A DNA stretch of 64,000 bases from Nematopogon swammerdamellus (GCA_946902875.1 OX336355.1:6965347-7029346); one strand, 5' to 3'. Positions 20,001 to 25,690 are shown, numbered from the stretch's first letter. Numbers and translations are program-made. Notes: generated by a model not told the origin, from the letters alone.

Positions 20001-22356
20001 CATACCTACACGCTCGCCCACGCTATTGCGCGCAGCTGCAAAGCAATAATCACTTTACACTCGATCGTTTAGGTATATTTTCGCACGCAGCGATTGGCGA
20101 CGTGAAACAGTAGGCTATTAAAGCCGAAGGTATGGAACTTTTTCTATGGAGTGATTTATCTGTTACGAAGTAACTACTAAGTAATCTGTGACCACGTTTA
20201 GCTAGGCATTCAGACAAGATAACTATGTTATGTTTTTATTTTTATATGTTAGTACTAAGCATGTACTCGCTTTTTATATGATGGATGATAGATGATGAGA
20301 CAGAGATTATGATCCTGGTCGGGACGTATTTTTTTCTTCATTTTTCTAATCAGTATATTATCCCAGTGTATATCGTAAGAGGTGACTAAGGAATAAGGAC
20401 AAGATACCGTGCTAAAGGGCGACATGATAGCCACCTCTCACCTTGGCACGGTCCTTGGTGGGTCTTAAGCCTTACTTGCTGCTTGATAGTTATCTTGTCC
20501 AAATACACGTATTTGCACAAAATTGCAATATCTTAACAGGTTTAGACCGGTAATTATTTTGCCCATTATGCTAGAGGCGGGTGAACATTTATTAAAGTAA
20601 TAAATTGAAGTAGAATAGATTCACATATTATAATTAGCGCTAAAAGATTCGGTAAAGGTCTGGCCTGGTTGTACATATTATTTGTACAGCACCTTTATTC
20701 TGACATAATATTACAAAGCAAATATAACAAATTTAAAAGTAACTAAATTATCGCAACATTAAATTTTAATGTATTTATTTTGCCATAAAAAGAATGGAGA
20801 GAGAGGAAATGGTTCTATGTTGATCCTTGCTGGGTTGGGGCGATGTGATGTGACAACGTTGAAGGGAAAAGGTTCAACAGGGTATGATTATATAATCAGA
20901 CATACCATGTGAGACCTTAACCCTCCACCGCTCCACGCTGCGCTGCAATCAGGAATACACCTTCCGATGGCTATTTTTTAACATGTTCGGCGGCGGTAAG
21001 AAAATACTAGATCTGTGTGCTGCGACACTAAAACTTTTCATACAAATTTTGACTACGGTCATAGCAGTACTGTTCCCTTGCAAATGTTTTTCGATATGTA
21101 ATATGACAGTACGGCTATACACCATAGCAACACGCCGGCTATAACCGTAGTATGCGTGCCTGTAGACATCTTTCTATGTGTGAGACTATTCTGAATGATG
21201 TGGTCACAAATATGTACTGTCTGTGTGACAGTACGCAAACTATGCAGGCTCATTATGTGACAGTACAGAGTGTTTTATACAAAGCGCCGGTACACAGGCG
21301 ACTGTTAAAACCGTAGTGTCTCTAATGAGGCATCCAATACCCACGGCTCCAGCCGTACTGTCACATTATATTATGAAAATATTACTGCTATAGCAGTACC
21401 GCCGCCGAACATTTTAAAGACGCACACCACTTTAGCACGTGATCCCGTACCACATACTAACCAAATTTAATGAATTTGATGGAGATATTAGAAAAAAAAA
21501 TGTGTGCTATGTGATGTTAATGTATGTGTAGGTATTTACAATTTAATAAAATACTATGAATTCTATTCTTTTATTCTATTCTATCTCCATCCAAAAAATT
21601 TGGTAAACATGGTGATAAAGATTTGAATCGATAGATAGGGCAAAGCGCTCAAGAGTTCATCATCGATTAGACATATAACGGTGTTTGTGTGACTTTACGT
21701 ACAGTAATCATCAAGAATCGCATAAAAGCTGACTCATGTTAACAATACGCTAACGCTCTGCACTCGCCCATCGGTGCTTTACTTTCCATTCCGTGAAACA
21801 ACCTCTCAACACGCGGGTGACGCTGCGTCTGATGTGAAGGAGCTGCATGCGGCCCTTTCATTGGTGACATTGTCTGTAGTGCGCCATGTTAGAGTATGAC
21901 CTATCTATTCATTTAAATCTTCGATGGTGATGGTAAAACTAAAACATTAGTAATAATAATAATAGTTAGACATAACATTTCATAATAAAAGATCGGATCA
22001 CTCGAAAGGGTGTCATTCGGTATCTGAACTGAACAGCTCCTGTTATGCGACTTTTCATTATTACCTAGCTGAAAATTGTCCACTCCTACACTCTATGGAC
22101 AAGAAAAAAAAATTACCTCAAAGTAAATAAGTGAAGAAGAAAAGTTGTTTAGCTAAAACGGAAGATTTAGGTATTAGATTTTTGGCTTGGCTGGCTTGCC
22201 TACAAGGCCACACGCAACGCTTAAAATAATTTAGGTTACAAGCAGATAAGATACGAGTTAAACACAATACATTGACACTAGGAATAAGTATGAAACCTAC
22301 CGCAGCCGCACGAACACTTGGATGTTCTGATTCTTCTCTTTGCGGGGTTTCTCCAT
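1698..22356 (-). CDS. Klp61F: Kinesin-5 (BimC/Eg5 family) mitotic motor, 14 exons, C-terminus outside window
   Basis: Plus-end-directed tetrameric kinesin that slides antiparallel microtubules apart to build bipolar spindles (family knowledge). Fourteen exons join in compatible phases into 827 codons. Visible motor landmarks: N-terminal [18 protein letters not shown]-loop GQTGTGKT at residues 95-102, IIPRSL and [13 protein letters not shown], switch I SSRSH (218-222), switch II DLAGSE (253-258), NINQ-equivalent [17 protein letters not shown], and neck linker NKPEVNQK ending near residue 360. Residues 360-827 are charged heptad-rich stalk. The order and spacing match Klp61F, including the segments corresponding to its GIYLAEETYGEI and HQLHGTIERRREL. 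The BimC tail and stop codon are missing because the window ends; the last donor is at 1697. Exons are GC-rich while introns are AT-rich and full of transposons. The start is the first ATG before NIQV, as in other kinesin-5 proteins. Confidence 0.95.
2094..2880 (-). mobile_element. Jockey-like LINE fragment (RT C-terminal half), degenerate
   Basis: An open frame of 200 codons (2696-2094) carries [20 protein letters not shown], then [20 protein letters not shown] and a [16 protein letters not shown] block. These are the hallmarks of the thumb and C-terminus of Jockey-clade reverse transcriptases. Upstream, in other frames, [10 protein letters not shown] of the catalytic YxDD-type motif is readable at about 2830-2800, so the copy has frameshifts. 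No coding function is expected. Confidence 0.8.
3185..3352 (-). CDS. Klp61F: Klp61F coding exon 13 (stalk)
   Basis: Acceptor TGCATTCAG|CGT, donor GAACAGCAG|GTTTGA. Fifty-six codons from [20 protein letters not shown] to [10 protein letters not shown], phase 0 at both ends. A foldback repeat begins about 30 bp upstream of the acceptor. Confidence 0.85.
3382..3509. repeat. Foldback/MITE hairpin next to kinesin exon 13
   Basis: The left arm starts GTGGCCGTATTCTC and holds CGTCGGTGACGCTGACTAG; the right arm is the reverse complement with a small asymmetric insert. The pair folds into a stem of about 55 bp with an 11-nt loop. No transposase. It sits about 30 bp from the exon 13 acceptor. Confidence 0.85.
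3615..4055 (-). mobile_element. CR1-like LINE 3' end (family CR-a), 5' truncated
   Basis: Encodes a 124-codon C-terminal piece: [20 protein letters not shown], then [18 protein letters not shown] and [18 protein letters not shown]. This is the standard C-terminus of a lepidopteran CR1/Rex-like RT protein. The 3' UTR (GGCGTCGTTAGACACC-like, GGCGCCATATGTTGCG) ends in an A-rich tail seen as T/A runs at 3615-3640. Related tails occur at 35855, 43620, 55140 and 55378. Confidence 0.85.
4256..4410 (+). repeat. Repeat family D fragment
   Basis: Contains the family D blocks CCATGTCGTAAAAGGTGACT, GGGCGACAGGTTAGCCACCT and GGTCCTTCCACAGTCATGCA, also seen at 17085-17395, 20375-20510 and 35145-35345. Confidence 0.7.
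4636..4735 (-). repeat. Repeat family D head fragment abutting exon 12 donor
   Basis: On the minus strand it reads TACATCACGCTGTATCCCGA, then CATCGGGGTAAGCAGAGTA and TCGGTGTTGTGCTG, the family D head. It starts about 6 bp inside the intron from the exon 12 donor at 4741. Confidence 0.75.
4742..4951 (-). CDS. Klp61F: Klp61F coding exon 12 (stalk)
   Basis: Acceptor CTCTACAG|GTG, donor CAGTGG|GTGAGT. Seventy codons starting [20 protein letters not shown] and ending [10 protein letters not shown], strongly helical and charged. The donor is immediately followed by a dispersed repeat. Confidence 0.85.
5037..5332 (+). repeat. Repeat E copy 1 (about 290 bp, GC-rich, unknown class)
   Basis: Starts AGGCCTCACGCACTCTATGT and ends near AAGTAATCTGTG. 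A second copy with the same blocks lies at 19908-20195 in the same orientation. It has no poly-A tail, no clear terminal inverted repeat and no recognised coding motif. Class unknown. Confidence 0.7.
5690..5922 (+). mobile_element. Jockey/LINE RT C-terminal fragment
   Basis: The plus strand reads [20 protein letters not shown], then EVPTVKEEI, a stop, and [19 protein letters not shown]. This is the C-terminal thumb block of Jockey-like RTs. It is about 75 codons with an internal TAG. Degenerate. Confidence 0.75.
5922..6165 (-). mobile_element. SINE family B, 3' part
   Basis: Read on plus: TAATCCGGTATGGGTGGCTG, CAAAGCGCATGCTCCGACCA, CACCTCCGAGAAGGTAGG and GCTGCTATGCGGCCATCTTA. The A-rich tail appears as the T run at 5920-5940, so the copy is inserted on the minus strand. 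The tRNA-like head is missing. Confidence 0.8.
6210..6528 (-). mobile_element. SINE family A body with family D-type head
   Basis: Poly-T at 6211. The body is complete from GGAAACTGACACGGTTGGC to CCTACCACCTAGTAATATAA. The 5' portion is not the 5S-like head but GGGAGTCATATCCCTTAGCC through GAGATGCAGTGGGGCTATTC to GTACCGGCCCACACGG. Confidence 0.85.
6693..6784 (-). CDS. Klp61F: Klp61F coding exon 11 (stalk)
   Basis: Acceptor GTTGACAG|AAAAAC, donor GCTGAG|GTCAGT. It encodes [20 protein letters not shown] then [12 protein letters not shown] short 92-bp exon whose phases (1 to 0) fit both neighbours. Confidence 0.85.
6905..7145 (-). mobile_element. SINE family C (tRNA-derived head)
   Basis: The minus strand carries a tRNA-like head (CTCTTGCGAGAGGTCCGTGG then TTCAAATCCAACCGGCGTC, a B-box-like region). 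Then CCAATGAGTTTTTTTCTGA, and a tail ending CCTAAGGCAATAAGCCCGCC. A similar copy is at 59098-59310. Confidence 0.75.
7390..7562 (-). mobile_element. SINE family B fragment
   Basis: Contains CAAAGCGCATGCTCCGACCA, CACCTCCGAAAAGGTAGGTG and CATACCGGAGTCTTCCCTAG, with a poly-T tail signature at 7395. It lies about 95 bp from kinesin exon 10. Confidence 0.75.
7658..7797 (-). CDS. Klp61F: Klp61F coding exon 10 (stalk)
   Basis: Acceptor GCATTGCAG|AAAG, donor TTCG|GTAACA. It encodes [20 protein letters not shown] then an Arg/Ala/Leu-rich coiled coil ending LAQVSQAF. The acceptor lies right at the edge of a 27-bp minisatellite. Very high GC. Confidence 0.85.
7801..7942. repeat. 27-bp minisatellite, five units
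   Basis: The unit is TGCCAACATTCAAGAATGAA followed by ATCACAA, repeated five times with one 3-bp insertion. It abuts the acceptor of kinesin exon 10. On the kinesin strand the nearest unit supplies the sequence just before the AG. Confidence 0.9.
8340..8425 (+). mobile_element. CR-a LINE 3' fragment
   Basis: GGCCAACATGGTATTCGCAG then CGAATGCCCGTGGGCG, a degenerate copy of the GRHGIRNP...NAHGRR coding end of the CR1-like LINE seen at 3615-4055. Only about 80 bp remain. Confidence 0.6.
8610..8766 (+). mobile_element. RTE-like LINE 3' coding tail, degenerate
   Basis: Reads [20 protein letters not shown] then a TTGTCTCCGCCTCTACCCC block. The same block recurs at 42620-42735. It resembles the ...DR-W...V-A--P terminal segment of RTE-type LINE proteins; assignment tentative. 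Confidence 0.45.
8770..9088 (-). mobile_element. SINE family A body with family D-type head
   Basis: Same architecture as 6210-6528: shared body from CTGACGCGGTTGGCTACATC, then GGGAGTCATATCCCTTAGTC and AGAGATGCAGTAGGGCCATT to GTACCGGCCCCACATGG. It ends about 45 bp before kinesin exon 9. Confidence 0.85.
9134..9297 (-). CDS. Klp61F: Klp61F coding exon 9 (stalk)
   Basis: Acceptor TCCGTCAG|CAC, donor CGGAG|GTGCCC. It encodes [19 protein letters not shown] through [11 protein letters not shown], matching the Klp61F HQLHGTIERRREL segment. Enters phase 0, exits phase 2. Confidence 0.9.
9640..9718 (-). mobile_element. CR-a LINE 3' fragment
   Basis: Minus-strand GGTATTCGCAGCCGCCGTAA then CCCGAATGCCCGTGGGCGCC, the same terminal block as at 8340-8425, truncated. 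Confidence 0.6.
9719..10141 (+). mobile_element. 5'-truncated retroposed transcript tail with poly-A, unidentified protein
   Basis: A reading frame, open to the left, encodes a piece containing [21 protein letters not shown] Pro/Ala/Thr-rich repeat ([19 protein letters not shown]) follows, then the C-terminus [18 protein letters not shown] and a stop at about 10060. After that come GAAATAAAGAG and a poly-A run ending at 10140. Poly-A plus 5' truncation points to reverse transcription of an mRNA, either from a LINE/LTR element or from a cellular gene. I do not recognise the protein. Confidence 0.55.
10176..10292 (+). mobile_element. SINE family B 3' fragment
   Basis: CACTATAGCCAGCAATCCAA, CCGGTATGGCACCTTCTTGG and GAGCATGTGCTCTCGCCCCT match the family B tail seen in full at 15050-15455. 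The end of the fragment is 18 bp from the exon 8 donor side (10310). Confidence 0.7.
10310..10539 (-). CDS. Klp61F: Klp61F coding exon 8 (stalk)
   Basis: Acceptor CTGTCAG|GTGTAT, donor AAGAAT|GTAAGG. It opens with [18 protein letters not shown], which aligns to the Klp61F GIYLAEETYGEI stretch, so an acceptor further in at MQLANQ was discarded. The rest is coiled coil. Confidence 0.88.
10660..10792. repeat. Direct duplication, about 80 bp spacing
   Basis: Two diverged copies of a block reading TAATGTGTACGACGAACTCT / CAGTGTGTACAACGAACTCT, each preceded by GTGTCGCGCG / GTGTCTCGCG. Intronic, no function visible. Confidence 0.6.
10841..11028 (-). mobile_element. SINE family A, internally deleted
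   Basis: Starts GGAAACTGACATGGTTGGCT after a T-run and keeps CACCGGGTGAACTTGGTGCC. It then jumps to GCGGCGGTACCAACCCGGGC, lacking about 100 bp of the middle of the body. Confidence 0.8.
11242..11495 (-). CDS. Klp61F: Klp61F coding exon 7 (end of motor, neck linker)
   Basis: Acceptor GTTGCAG|AGAATC, donor AAGAATG|GTGTGT. It encodes [39 protein letters not shown] and the neck linker [11 protein letters not shown], then the first stalk heptads. Near its end SWEKNG replaces the usual AR(D/E)KNG. Confidence 0.95.
11585..11895 (+). mobile_element. CR1-like LINE C-terminal fragment (family CR-b)
   Basis: Reads [11 protein letters not shown] in one frame, then after a frameshift [17 protein letters not shown] and [19 protein letters not shown]. 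It ends in AGCAATAAAAAAAAA. It is the same type as the longer copy at 36298-37221 (EHPFVVDIGLL...CRTARVWNCLP). Degenerate. Confidence 0.75.
12060..12250 (-). mobile_element. LINE RT C-terminal fragment
   Basis: The minus strand reads [20 protein letters not shown] then EEVIEAAS, followed by a frameshift. This is the FFTKRVVN-WN-LP-EVV-A signature near the C-terminus of CR1/L2-type RT proteins. Confidence 0.7.
12588..12645 (+). mobile_element. SINE family A tail fragment
   Basis: GGGAAGCACTGACATGGCAC and CTAGTTCACCCGGTGTAATG, about 58 bp of the shared body, some 50 bp from the exon 6 donor. Confidence 0.75.
12694..12948 (-). CDS. Klp61F: Klp61F coding exon 6 (switch I end, switch II)
   Basis: Acceptor CCCCGCAG|CCG, donor TACAG|GTAATT. 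It contains [24 protein letters not shown] and [20 protein letters not shown]. The loop L11 segment ([19 protein letters not shown]) is longer and more divergent than in Klp61F or Eg5. Confidence 0.94.
13070..13300. repeat. Repeat family D, two partial copies interleaved
   Basis: CAGCACAACACCGACCACCA occurs twice (13070s and 13185s), flanking TACATACATA and GATCGGGGTAAGCAGAGTAA. It is followed by AAGCAGCAAGTAAGGCACGA. An inverted and direct arrangement of family D head segments. Confidence 0.65.
13431..14043. mobile_element. Foldback DNA transposon with 8-bp target duplication, hAT-like, non-autonomous
   Basis: The ends CCTTCCGGACCATAATGTTG form long terminal inverted repeats (the first 60 bp almost perfect) and are flanked by an identical 8-bp duplication ACCATGAC (13423-13430 and 14044-14051). 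An 8-bp duplication is characteristic of the hAT superfamily (also P). The arms are built from iterated blocks such as TTGAATTCGCAAAATG. The central 200 bp is AT-rich with no transposase. Located in intron 5. Confidence 0.88.
14336..14675 (+). mobile_element. SINE family A, near full length with 5S rRNA-like head
   Basis: The head (14336-14448, 113 nt) opens GTCAGCCTC and closes with its complement GAGGCTGAC. It contains GTTAAGCAACGCTGGGCGG (5S A-box-like), TACTTGGATGG (IE-like) and GGGTGACCGCTCG (C-box-like), in the order and spacing of 5S rRNA. An additional tRNA-like A-box (TAGTTCAATGGT) lies near the start. The shared body and A-rich end (TTTCCATCAAAAA) follow. It ends about 90 bp from kinesin exon 5. 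Confidence 0.85.
14764..14907 (-). CDS. Klp61F: Klp61F coding exon 5
   Basis: Acceptor TTGTAAG|GATG, donor TCCAG|GTATAA. It encodes [17 protein letters not shown], then [20 protein letters not shown] and STLMNAQS, up to switch I. The upstream pyrimidine tract is weak, but the phase (2 to 2) and homology fix the site. Confidence 0.9.
15050..15455 (+). mobile_element. SINE family B, full length, tRNA-like head
   Basis: The head has the A-box-like TGACCGAGTGGTC (15055-15067) and a degenerate B-box region. Then CCAATAAGTTTTTTCTGATG, TAAAACTGTAGGTTCCTTCC, the family B body (GATGTAAGATGGCCGCATAG, CGATATTGGCTGGTCGGAAC) and an A-rich end at 15445-15453. Confidence 0.82.
15619..16114. mobile_element. 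Tc1/mariner-type MITE, TA-flanked, 496 bp
   Basis: Terminal inverted repeats of about 75 bp (CAACTTGTCCCAAAACTC... and ...GAGTTTTGGGACACGTTG) with CCAGGGAGTAGGCC and GACTACCCAGGGAAAAAT. Flanking TA on both sides is consistent with Tc1/mariner insertion. A 381-bp relative is at 57494-57874. The right end is 15 bp from the exon 4 donor. Confidence 0.85.
16130..16287 (-). CDS. Klp61F: Klp61F coding exon 4
   Basis: Acceptor ATGCGCAG|GAC, donor CTCAA|GTACAT. It encodes [18 protein letters not shown] through [18 protein letters not shown], typical of kinesin-5 alpha-2/alpha-3. The reading frame stays open past the donor into a MITE; the splice is placed where exon 5 restores the family sequence. 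Confidence 0.9.
16480..16614 (+). mobile_element. Non-LTR element with REL-type endonuclease, upstream part (split by insertion)
   Basis: The plus strand reads [20 protein letters not shown] then INLSIARTS. This is the conserved segment between RT and endonuclease in a widespread family of RT proteins (family knowledge: GRY-WRHDQVL). The sequence resumes at 18250 after a 1.6-kb insertion. Confidence 0.75.
17085..17395 (-). repeat. Repeat family D, most complete copy
   Basis: Plus-strand order: TACATACATACATCACATCA, TATCCCGAC...ATCGGGGTAAGCAGAGTAAT, CGGTGTTGTGCT, AAGCAGCAAGTAAGGCATGA, CCACCTCCTGCATGACTCGG, GGACCGTGACAATGTGACAG, TCGCCCTTTAGCACGGCAT, CCTTAGCCGCCTTTTATGGC, GAGAGATGCAGTGGGGCTAT, CCGGCCCACACG. 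The last blocks are the D-type head found on some family A SINEs. Confidence 0.8.
17536..17625. repeat. Tandem duplication, 37 bp x 2
   Basis: TAGGTACATACAGGAGTTAT followed by TTATTTTTAGATAGT appears twice in a row and a third partial copy begins at 17610. Simple duplication inside the 1.63-kb transposon. Confidence 0.85.
18248..18720 (+). mobile_element. Non-LTR element with REL-type endonuclease, downstream part
   Basis: Resumes the protein interrupted at 16614: [40 protein letters not shown], then [39 protein letters not shown] and [20 protein letters not shown]. This matches the restriction-like endonuclease core (R-PD...E-TVP) of R2-type elements, with PD changed to LD here. At least one stop and a frame change are present, so it is a relic. 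Confidence 0.75.
19307..19456 (-). CDS. Klp61F: Klp61F coding exon 3 (P-loop)
   Basis: Acceptor TGTCCAG|GTG, donor CAGAGT|GTACGT. It begins [20 protein letters not shown] and contains [13 protein letters not shown], the ATP-binding Walker A. It ends in loop L5 ([12 protein letters not shown]), which here has no tryptophan. Confidence 0.95.
19588..19735 (-). CDS. Klp61F: Klp61F coding exon 2
   Basis: Acceptor GTCCCAG|GCC, donor AAGCAG|GTCTCG. It completes [18 protein letters not shown] and runs to [17 protein letters not shown], the conserved FDRVF-type strand that precedes the P-loop. Enters in phase 2, exits in phase 0. Confidence 0.93.
19790..19900 (+). repeat. Repeat family D head
   Basis: ACATACATACATACCACATG, TATCCCGAGAATCGGGGTAA and GCAGAGTAATCGGTGTTATG, directly followed by repeat E. 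It begins about 55 bp upstream of kinesin exon 2. Confidence 0.75.
19908..20195 (+). repeat. Repeat E copy 2
   Basis: Same 290-bp unit as 5037-5332, from CAGGCCTCACGCACTCTATG to AGTAATCTGTGACC. The final 90 bp (AGGCTATTAAAGCCGAAGGT, TTTCTATGGAGTGATTTATC) are nearly identical between the copies. It is joined upstream to a family D head, as copy 1 is some 300 bp from one. Confidence 0.7.
20375..20510 (+). repeat. Repeat family D fragment
   Basis: TATATCGTAAGAGGTGACTA, GATACCGTGCTAAAGGGCGA, TCTCACCTTGGCACGGTCCT, CCTTACTTGCTGCTTGATAG. Confidence 0.7.
20982..21413. mobile_element. MITE flanked by TTAA (piggyBac-like target site), 432 bp
   Basis: The ends are CATGTTCGGCGGCGGTA and, inverted, AATGTTCGGCGGCGGTA, with TTAA directly outside both (20978-20981 and 21414-21417). 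A second inner inverted pair (CATAGCAGTACTGTT..., TATGACAGTACGGCTA) extends the arms. TTAA duplication is the piggyBac signature. No transposase. Located in intron 1. Confidence 0.8.
22301..22356 (-). CDS. Klp61F: Klp61F coding exon 1 (start codon)
   Basis: The ATG lies at 22356-22354 in the context ACAACGATGG. It encodes [19 protein letters not shown], the short basic leader and first beta strand of a kinesin-5 motor. The donor is CTGCG|GTAGGT, phase 2. The start is supported because no further conserved sequence is expected before NIQV. Confidence 0.93.
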
Positions 22357-22700
22357 CGTTGTTGACACGGATCTATTCCACAGGCATTAATGTCTTCTAA
22401 AAGATCACCGGTCACCATACGATCGTACCGTCACATCCACCACATTCACTACCTACGCAACCGCGTTAATGCACTTCCAACAATAGTCACACAACCTCAA
22501 GTGTTTCGTTTCTTCTTTGAGTAAATAATTTCGATTCGAATCCTAGGACGCGGTTTCGAATCGAACGAATGAGTCAATCAAATCAAAATGACAGACAAAA
22601 CCGTTGACATTCGAACGTTTTGTTTGAACGCTATGACCAAAGATAATTGTGTTGCCATACGCTTGAGTGGGACCTACTCAGAGCAAGAGCTATAGATAGA
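22357..22700 (-). promoter_or_regulatory. Klp61F: Klp61F 5' UTR and proximal upstream region
   Basis: This is the sequence directly upstream of the start codon, without recognisable repeats until about 22800. No convincing TATA box is visible in the expected orientation, which would suit a housekeeping or cell-cycle promoter (inference). The transcription start and any 5' UTR intron cannot be placed from sequence alone. Confidence 0.4.
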
Positions 22701-22799
22701 CTACGTGAATTTTCGGTAGTGCGAAAGAGACAAGTTAGCTGGAGTGGAGTTAGTCCGGCTGGCTAGAGTAAAATTTTCACACAAGGGTAAATAGTTTGT

Positions 22800-23122
22800 G
22801 AAGCCGAGTCTCCTGCGCATGTTTTTTCGAAACATTACACAAGAAACATGAAAAAAAAACATTATTTCTCTATGGTTTCCATACTAATGTGGATGGCCAC
22901 GCCCCAATGTTTCGATGTTTCTGTGTAGCCGCGTCTCCTGCGAATGTTTTTTTACGAAACATTACACAGAAACATCGAAACATTGGGGCGAGGCCATCCA
23001 CATTTTGTATGAAACCCATAAAGAAATAATGTTTTTGTTTCATGTTTTTTGTTAATTGTTTCGAAAAAACATGAAACAAAAAAGTTTCGAAAAAAACATT
23101 CGCAGGGGACGCGGCTTTAGAT
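22800..23122. repeat. Foldback element upstream of Klp61F
   Basis: The arms read AAGCCGAGTCTCCTGCGCAT and, inverted, AAGCCGCGTCCCCTGCGAAT. A third copy of the end (GTAGCCGCGTCTCCTGCGAA) sits in the middle at 22925, and the block GTGGATGGCC...CCAATGTTTCGATGTTTC is inverted around it. It looks like a composite or head-to-head pair of one MITE. The open frame across it is a by-product of the palindrome. Confidence 0.75.
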
Positions 23123-24183
23123 AGAGACAAGCCAGGCTAGACTTTTTGTCATTGGATTAGGGACATTTCATCCGCAGACACAAATTTATCGCTCTCCCCA
23201 AATGTGGGGACACGGAAACATATGTGTGTGGGTGCGCAGTAACTGTTTTTTCTACGTACGTTTTCAATCGTAAAACGCTTTAAAATAAGTTATCGGTGTA
23301 CATGAACAACGCACACACACACTCTCTGACAAAGGGTAGGTACCACATTTTCTCGGGTCACATTTACACAGTTTTAGTTGAAATACAGTTTGCTGCATAA
23401 AATTGTAGAGTGTAATCGTATCTTCATTTATTTTCCTAGCAGGCGACAGTATGGCGAGAAACAATTTTGTCTGTCGCCCGCTCATAGCGGCATTCCGGCG
23501 AACTAATTTAGTTGCCACATTTAAAATATGTTCTCCTACTCGTCGCTAGATGGAAAAATATTTCGTGCACACGAAATATTGTTATTACTTATAGGGGATT
23601 TTATGATAGTAATTATAGAACGGAATAATTGTATAACATATAGATATACATTATAAATAGATCCTTTGATCCTTTTTAGTATCCTTTGATCGAAAGTATT
23701 TGAAACCTTTCGAATGGAACTACATGAAAAACTTACAGTTTATGAGTGCCAGACAAATAATACGTTCAACTGTTCATCAAAGGGCCCTTTAGGGTCTAGC
23801 ACTAAAATAAAAAAATATAATTCTCGACTTTAATAAATAGGAGAAATAAAACTAGGTACCTAGGTATTGATAGTGATCATGAAGAACAATAGAAAGTTCA
23901 GTAGTCGGGTGTATATTGTATTATATTGTTTTTATTTTAAGTAATAAATAACCGAGAAAAATTCTATTACTTTTAGTGAGCTAAACTTGTGTATTTATAA
24001 AATTGGTTTCTCGGAAACGGCGATAACGATTTGGATGAAATGTTCTATTTAGATAATGTAATTTTTTTCAAGTTCATCTAGATAGGTACAGACGCCGAGC
24101 GAAGCTCGATCGCAATAATTCAAGAGTAACATGGCCACAGATTACTTGCATGACGCAGAATGAGCTACACCTACCACAACATT
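23123..24183. other. Unannotated AT-rich intergenic stretch
   Basis: No convincing gene. A minus-strand frame of 84 codons (23518-23264) has no recognisable motif. Nothing else stands out apart from generic AT-rich sequence. Confidence 0.4.
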
Positions 24184-24550
24184 TCAGCCTCGGTAGATAA
24201 GTGGTGCGGTCGGTCGACTGTTGTTAAGCAACGCTGAGCGCGGGACCGCTCGACCGTTGCAGGCTGACCGTGGTTCGGATTTTATTAACGTTAAGCTGTA
24301 GGTCCCTTCCCTTCTTACCTCACTAGGTGGTAGGGTTTATCCCGGCCGGATTGGCACCACCGCACTGCGTGAAACGTCGGTCGAAAGGGCTACCTATGTA
24401 AATAGTTCGTGTTTTCCGTCAAGTTCAGTGTAGCGGACATGAATTGAAGGGAAGAACTGACATGGCACCTAGTTCACCCGGTGATATGGGCTGACATCAC
24501 GGATGTTGTAGGTGATGTAGCCAACCGTGTCAATTTCCATAAAAAAAAAA
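24184..24550 (+). mobile_element. SINE family A with deleted 5S-like head
   Basis: TCAGCCTCGGTAG, TGTTAAGCAACGCTGAGCGC, then a jump to GGGACCGCTCGACCGTTGCA, missing the IE segment. The shared body is complete to GTGTCAATTTCCATAAAAAA. Confidence 0.85.
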
Positions 24551-24778
24551 TTAACAGATCTCGTGCATTACACTACCTTCGAGGTACATTGAAAATGAAC
24601 TCAAGAAAATAAAAAGAAATATTACATTTATATATTTTTTATTATTTTTCAAAAACACAAGCAGCTTAAAAAATCTAAACTAAAATATAAAGAGAAAAAG
24701 AGATAAGCTTGACATTATGTCTAACTAAAGTAGGTAACAAATTAATAAATATCAAATATAAATAAAACATATATTACT

Positions 24779-25050
24779 ATGGCTTCTCTATCACCAGGAC
24801 CCTGGAAATCATATATGACTGGAGTACTTGCGAAGACAAATCCAACCAGCCCAAACATGGTGGATTTATCATGTGTAGTTTAGGAGTTCCTATGGCTTCA
24901 TTCCGGCTCCATCATCAGGACCCTGGAAATCATATATGGCAAGAGTACTTGCGAAGACAAATCCAACGAGCCCAAACACGATGGGCTTATCATGTGAGTA
25001 TGTTGTTTAGGAGTTCCTATGGATTCCTTCCGGCTCCATCATCAGAACCC
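24779..25050. repeat. Tandem repeat, about 112-127 bp unit, 2.4 copies
   Basis: TATGGCTTCATTCCGGCTCC, AGGACCCTGGAAATCATATA, GAGTACTTGCGAAGACAAAT and CATGTGTAGTTTAGGAGTTC recur. The second unit has a short extra segment (GAGTATGTTG). Confidence 0.85.
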
Positions 25051-25249
25051 AACTAACAAACTAACAAAGTCACCCGAGGGTCTGCAGAGCCGTGATTTGA
25101 TTTTTCACAATTTATTTCATAAATTCCGGATATTCCTCCTCGCTCTCTACGCTGTTGCACTTCCAAAAGTCGATTTCACACTCTCAGCGAAAATGGGAAA
25201 CATTTGAAGGACCCCTACAGCACGAACCATCATCGACAGACGAATGCTT

Positions 25250-25301
25250 TTTTAGGGTTCCGTATCCGGTACGGAACCCTATTACTAAGCCTACGCCATC
25301 T

Positions 25302-25335
<34 letters not shown>

Positions 25336-25690
25336 CCGTCTGTCTGTCTGTCTGTCCGAGGGCTGTATCTCTTGAACCGTAATAGGTAGCCCGTTGAAAT
25401 TTTCACAGAATATGTGTTATTTATTATGGCCGATAGAACAACAAATAATCAAAATAAGAAAAAGTAAAAAAATCACGGGGGTTCCCATAGAAGAAACCAA
25501 AAAGTGTACCTATGCGCGCGCGCCATCTACCGAATAGTAGTGTGAAGCATTTTAACTAATCATGACATTTAACTAACATGAAGCATTTCATAACACGCCA
25601 TATATGGCGTGAGTGGCGCTAACCATGACATGGTGATAAGGAACCCTCTGTGCGCGAGTTCGACTCGCACTTGGCCGGTTTTTTTGTAGC
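25250..25690 (+). repeat. TCTG/TCCG-rich dispersed element (copy 1)
   Basis: Begins with a perfect small palindrome (GGTTCCGTATCCGGTACGGAACC). Then a (TCTG/TCCG)n run at 25301-25362, GAGGGCTGTATCTCTTGAAC, and a closing segment GTGCGCGAGTTCGACTCGCA then CTTGGCCGGTTTTTTT. Copies or pieces are at 26960, 28142, 30262, 30910, 47370 and 59830. Confidence 0.75.

Noticed and set aside
22870..23130. 86-codon open frame with FFETFLFHVF repeats
   Set aside because: Created by the palindromic foldback element; the peptide mirrors itself and has no family.
23264..23518. Divergent gene upstream of Klp61F
   Set aside because: 84-codon frame with cysteines but no motif, poor start context and no splice structure; kept only as unannotated sequence.
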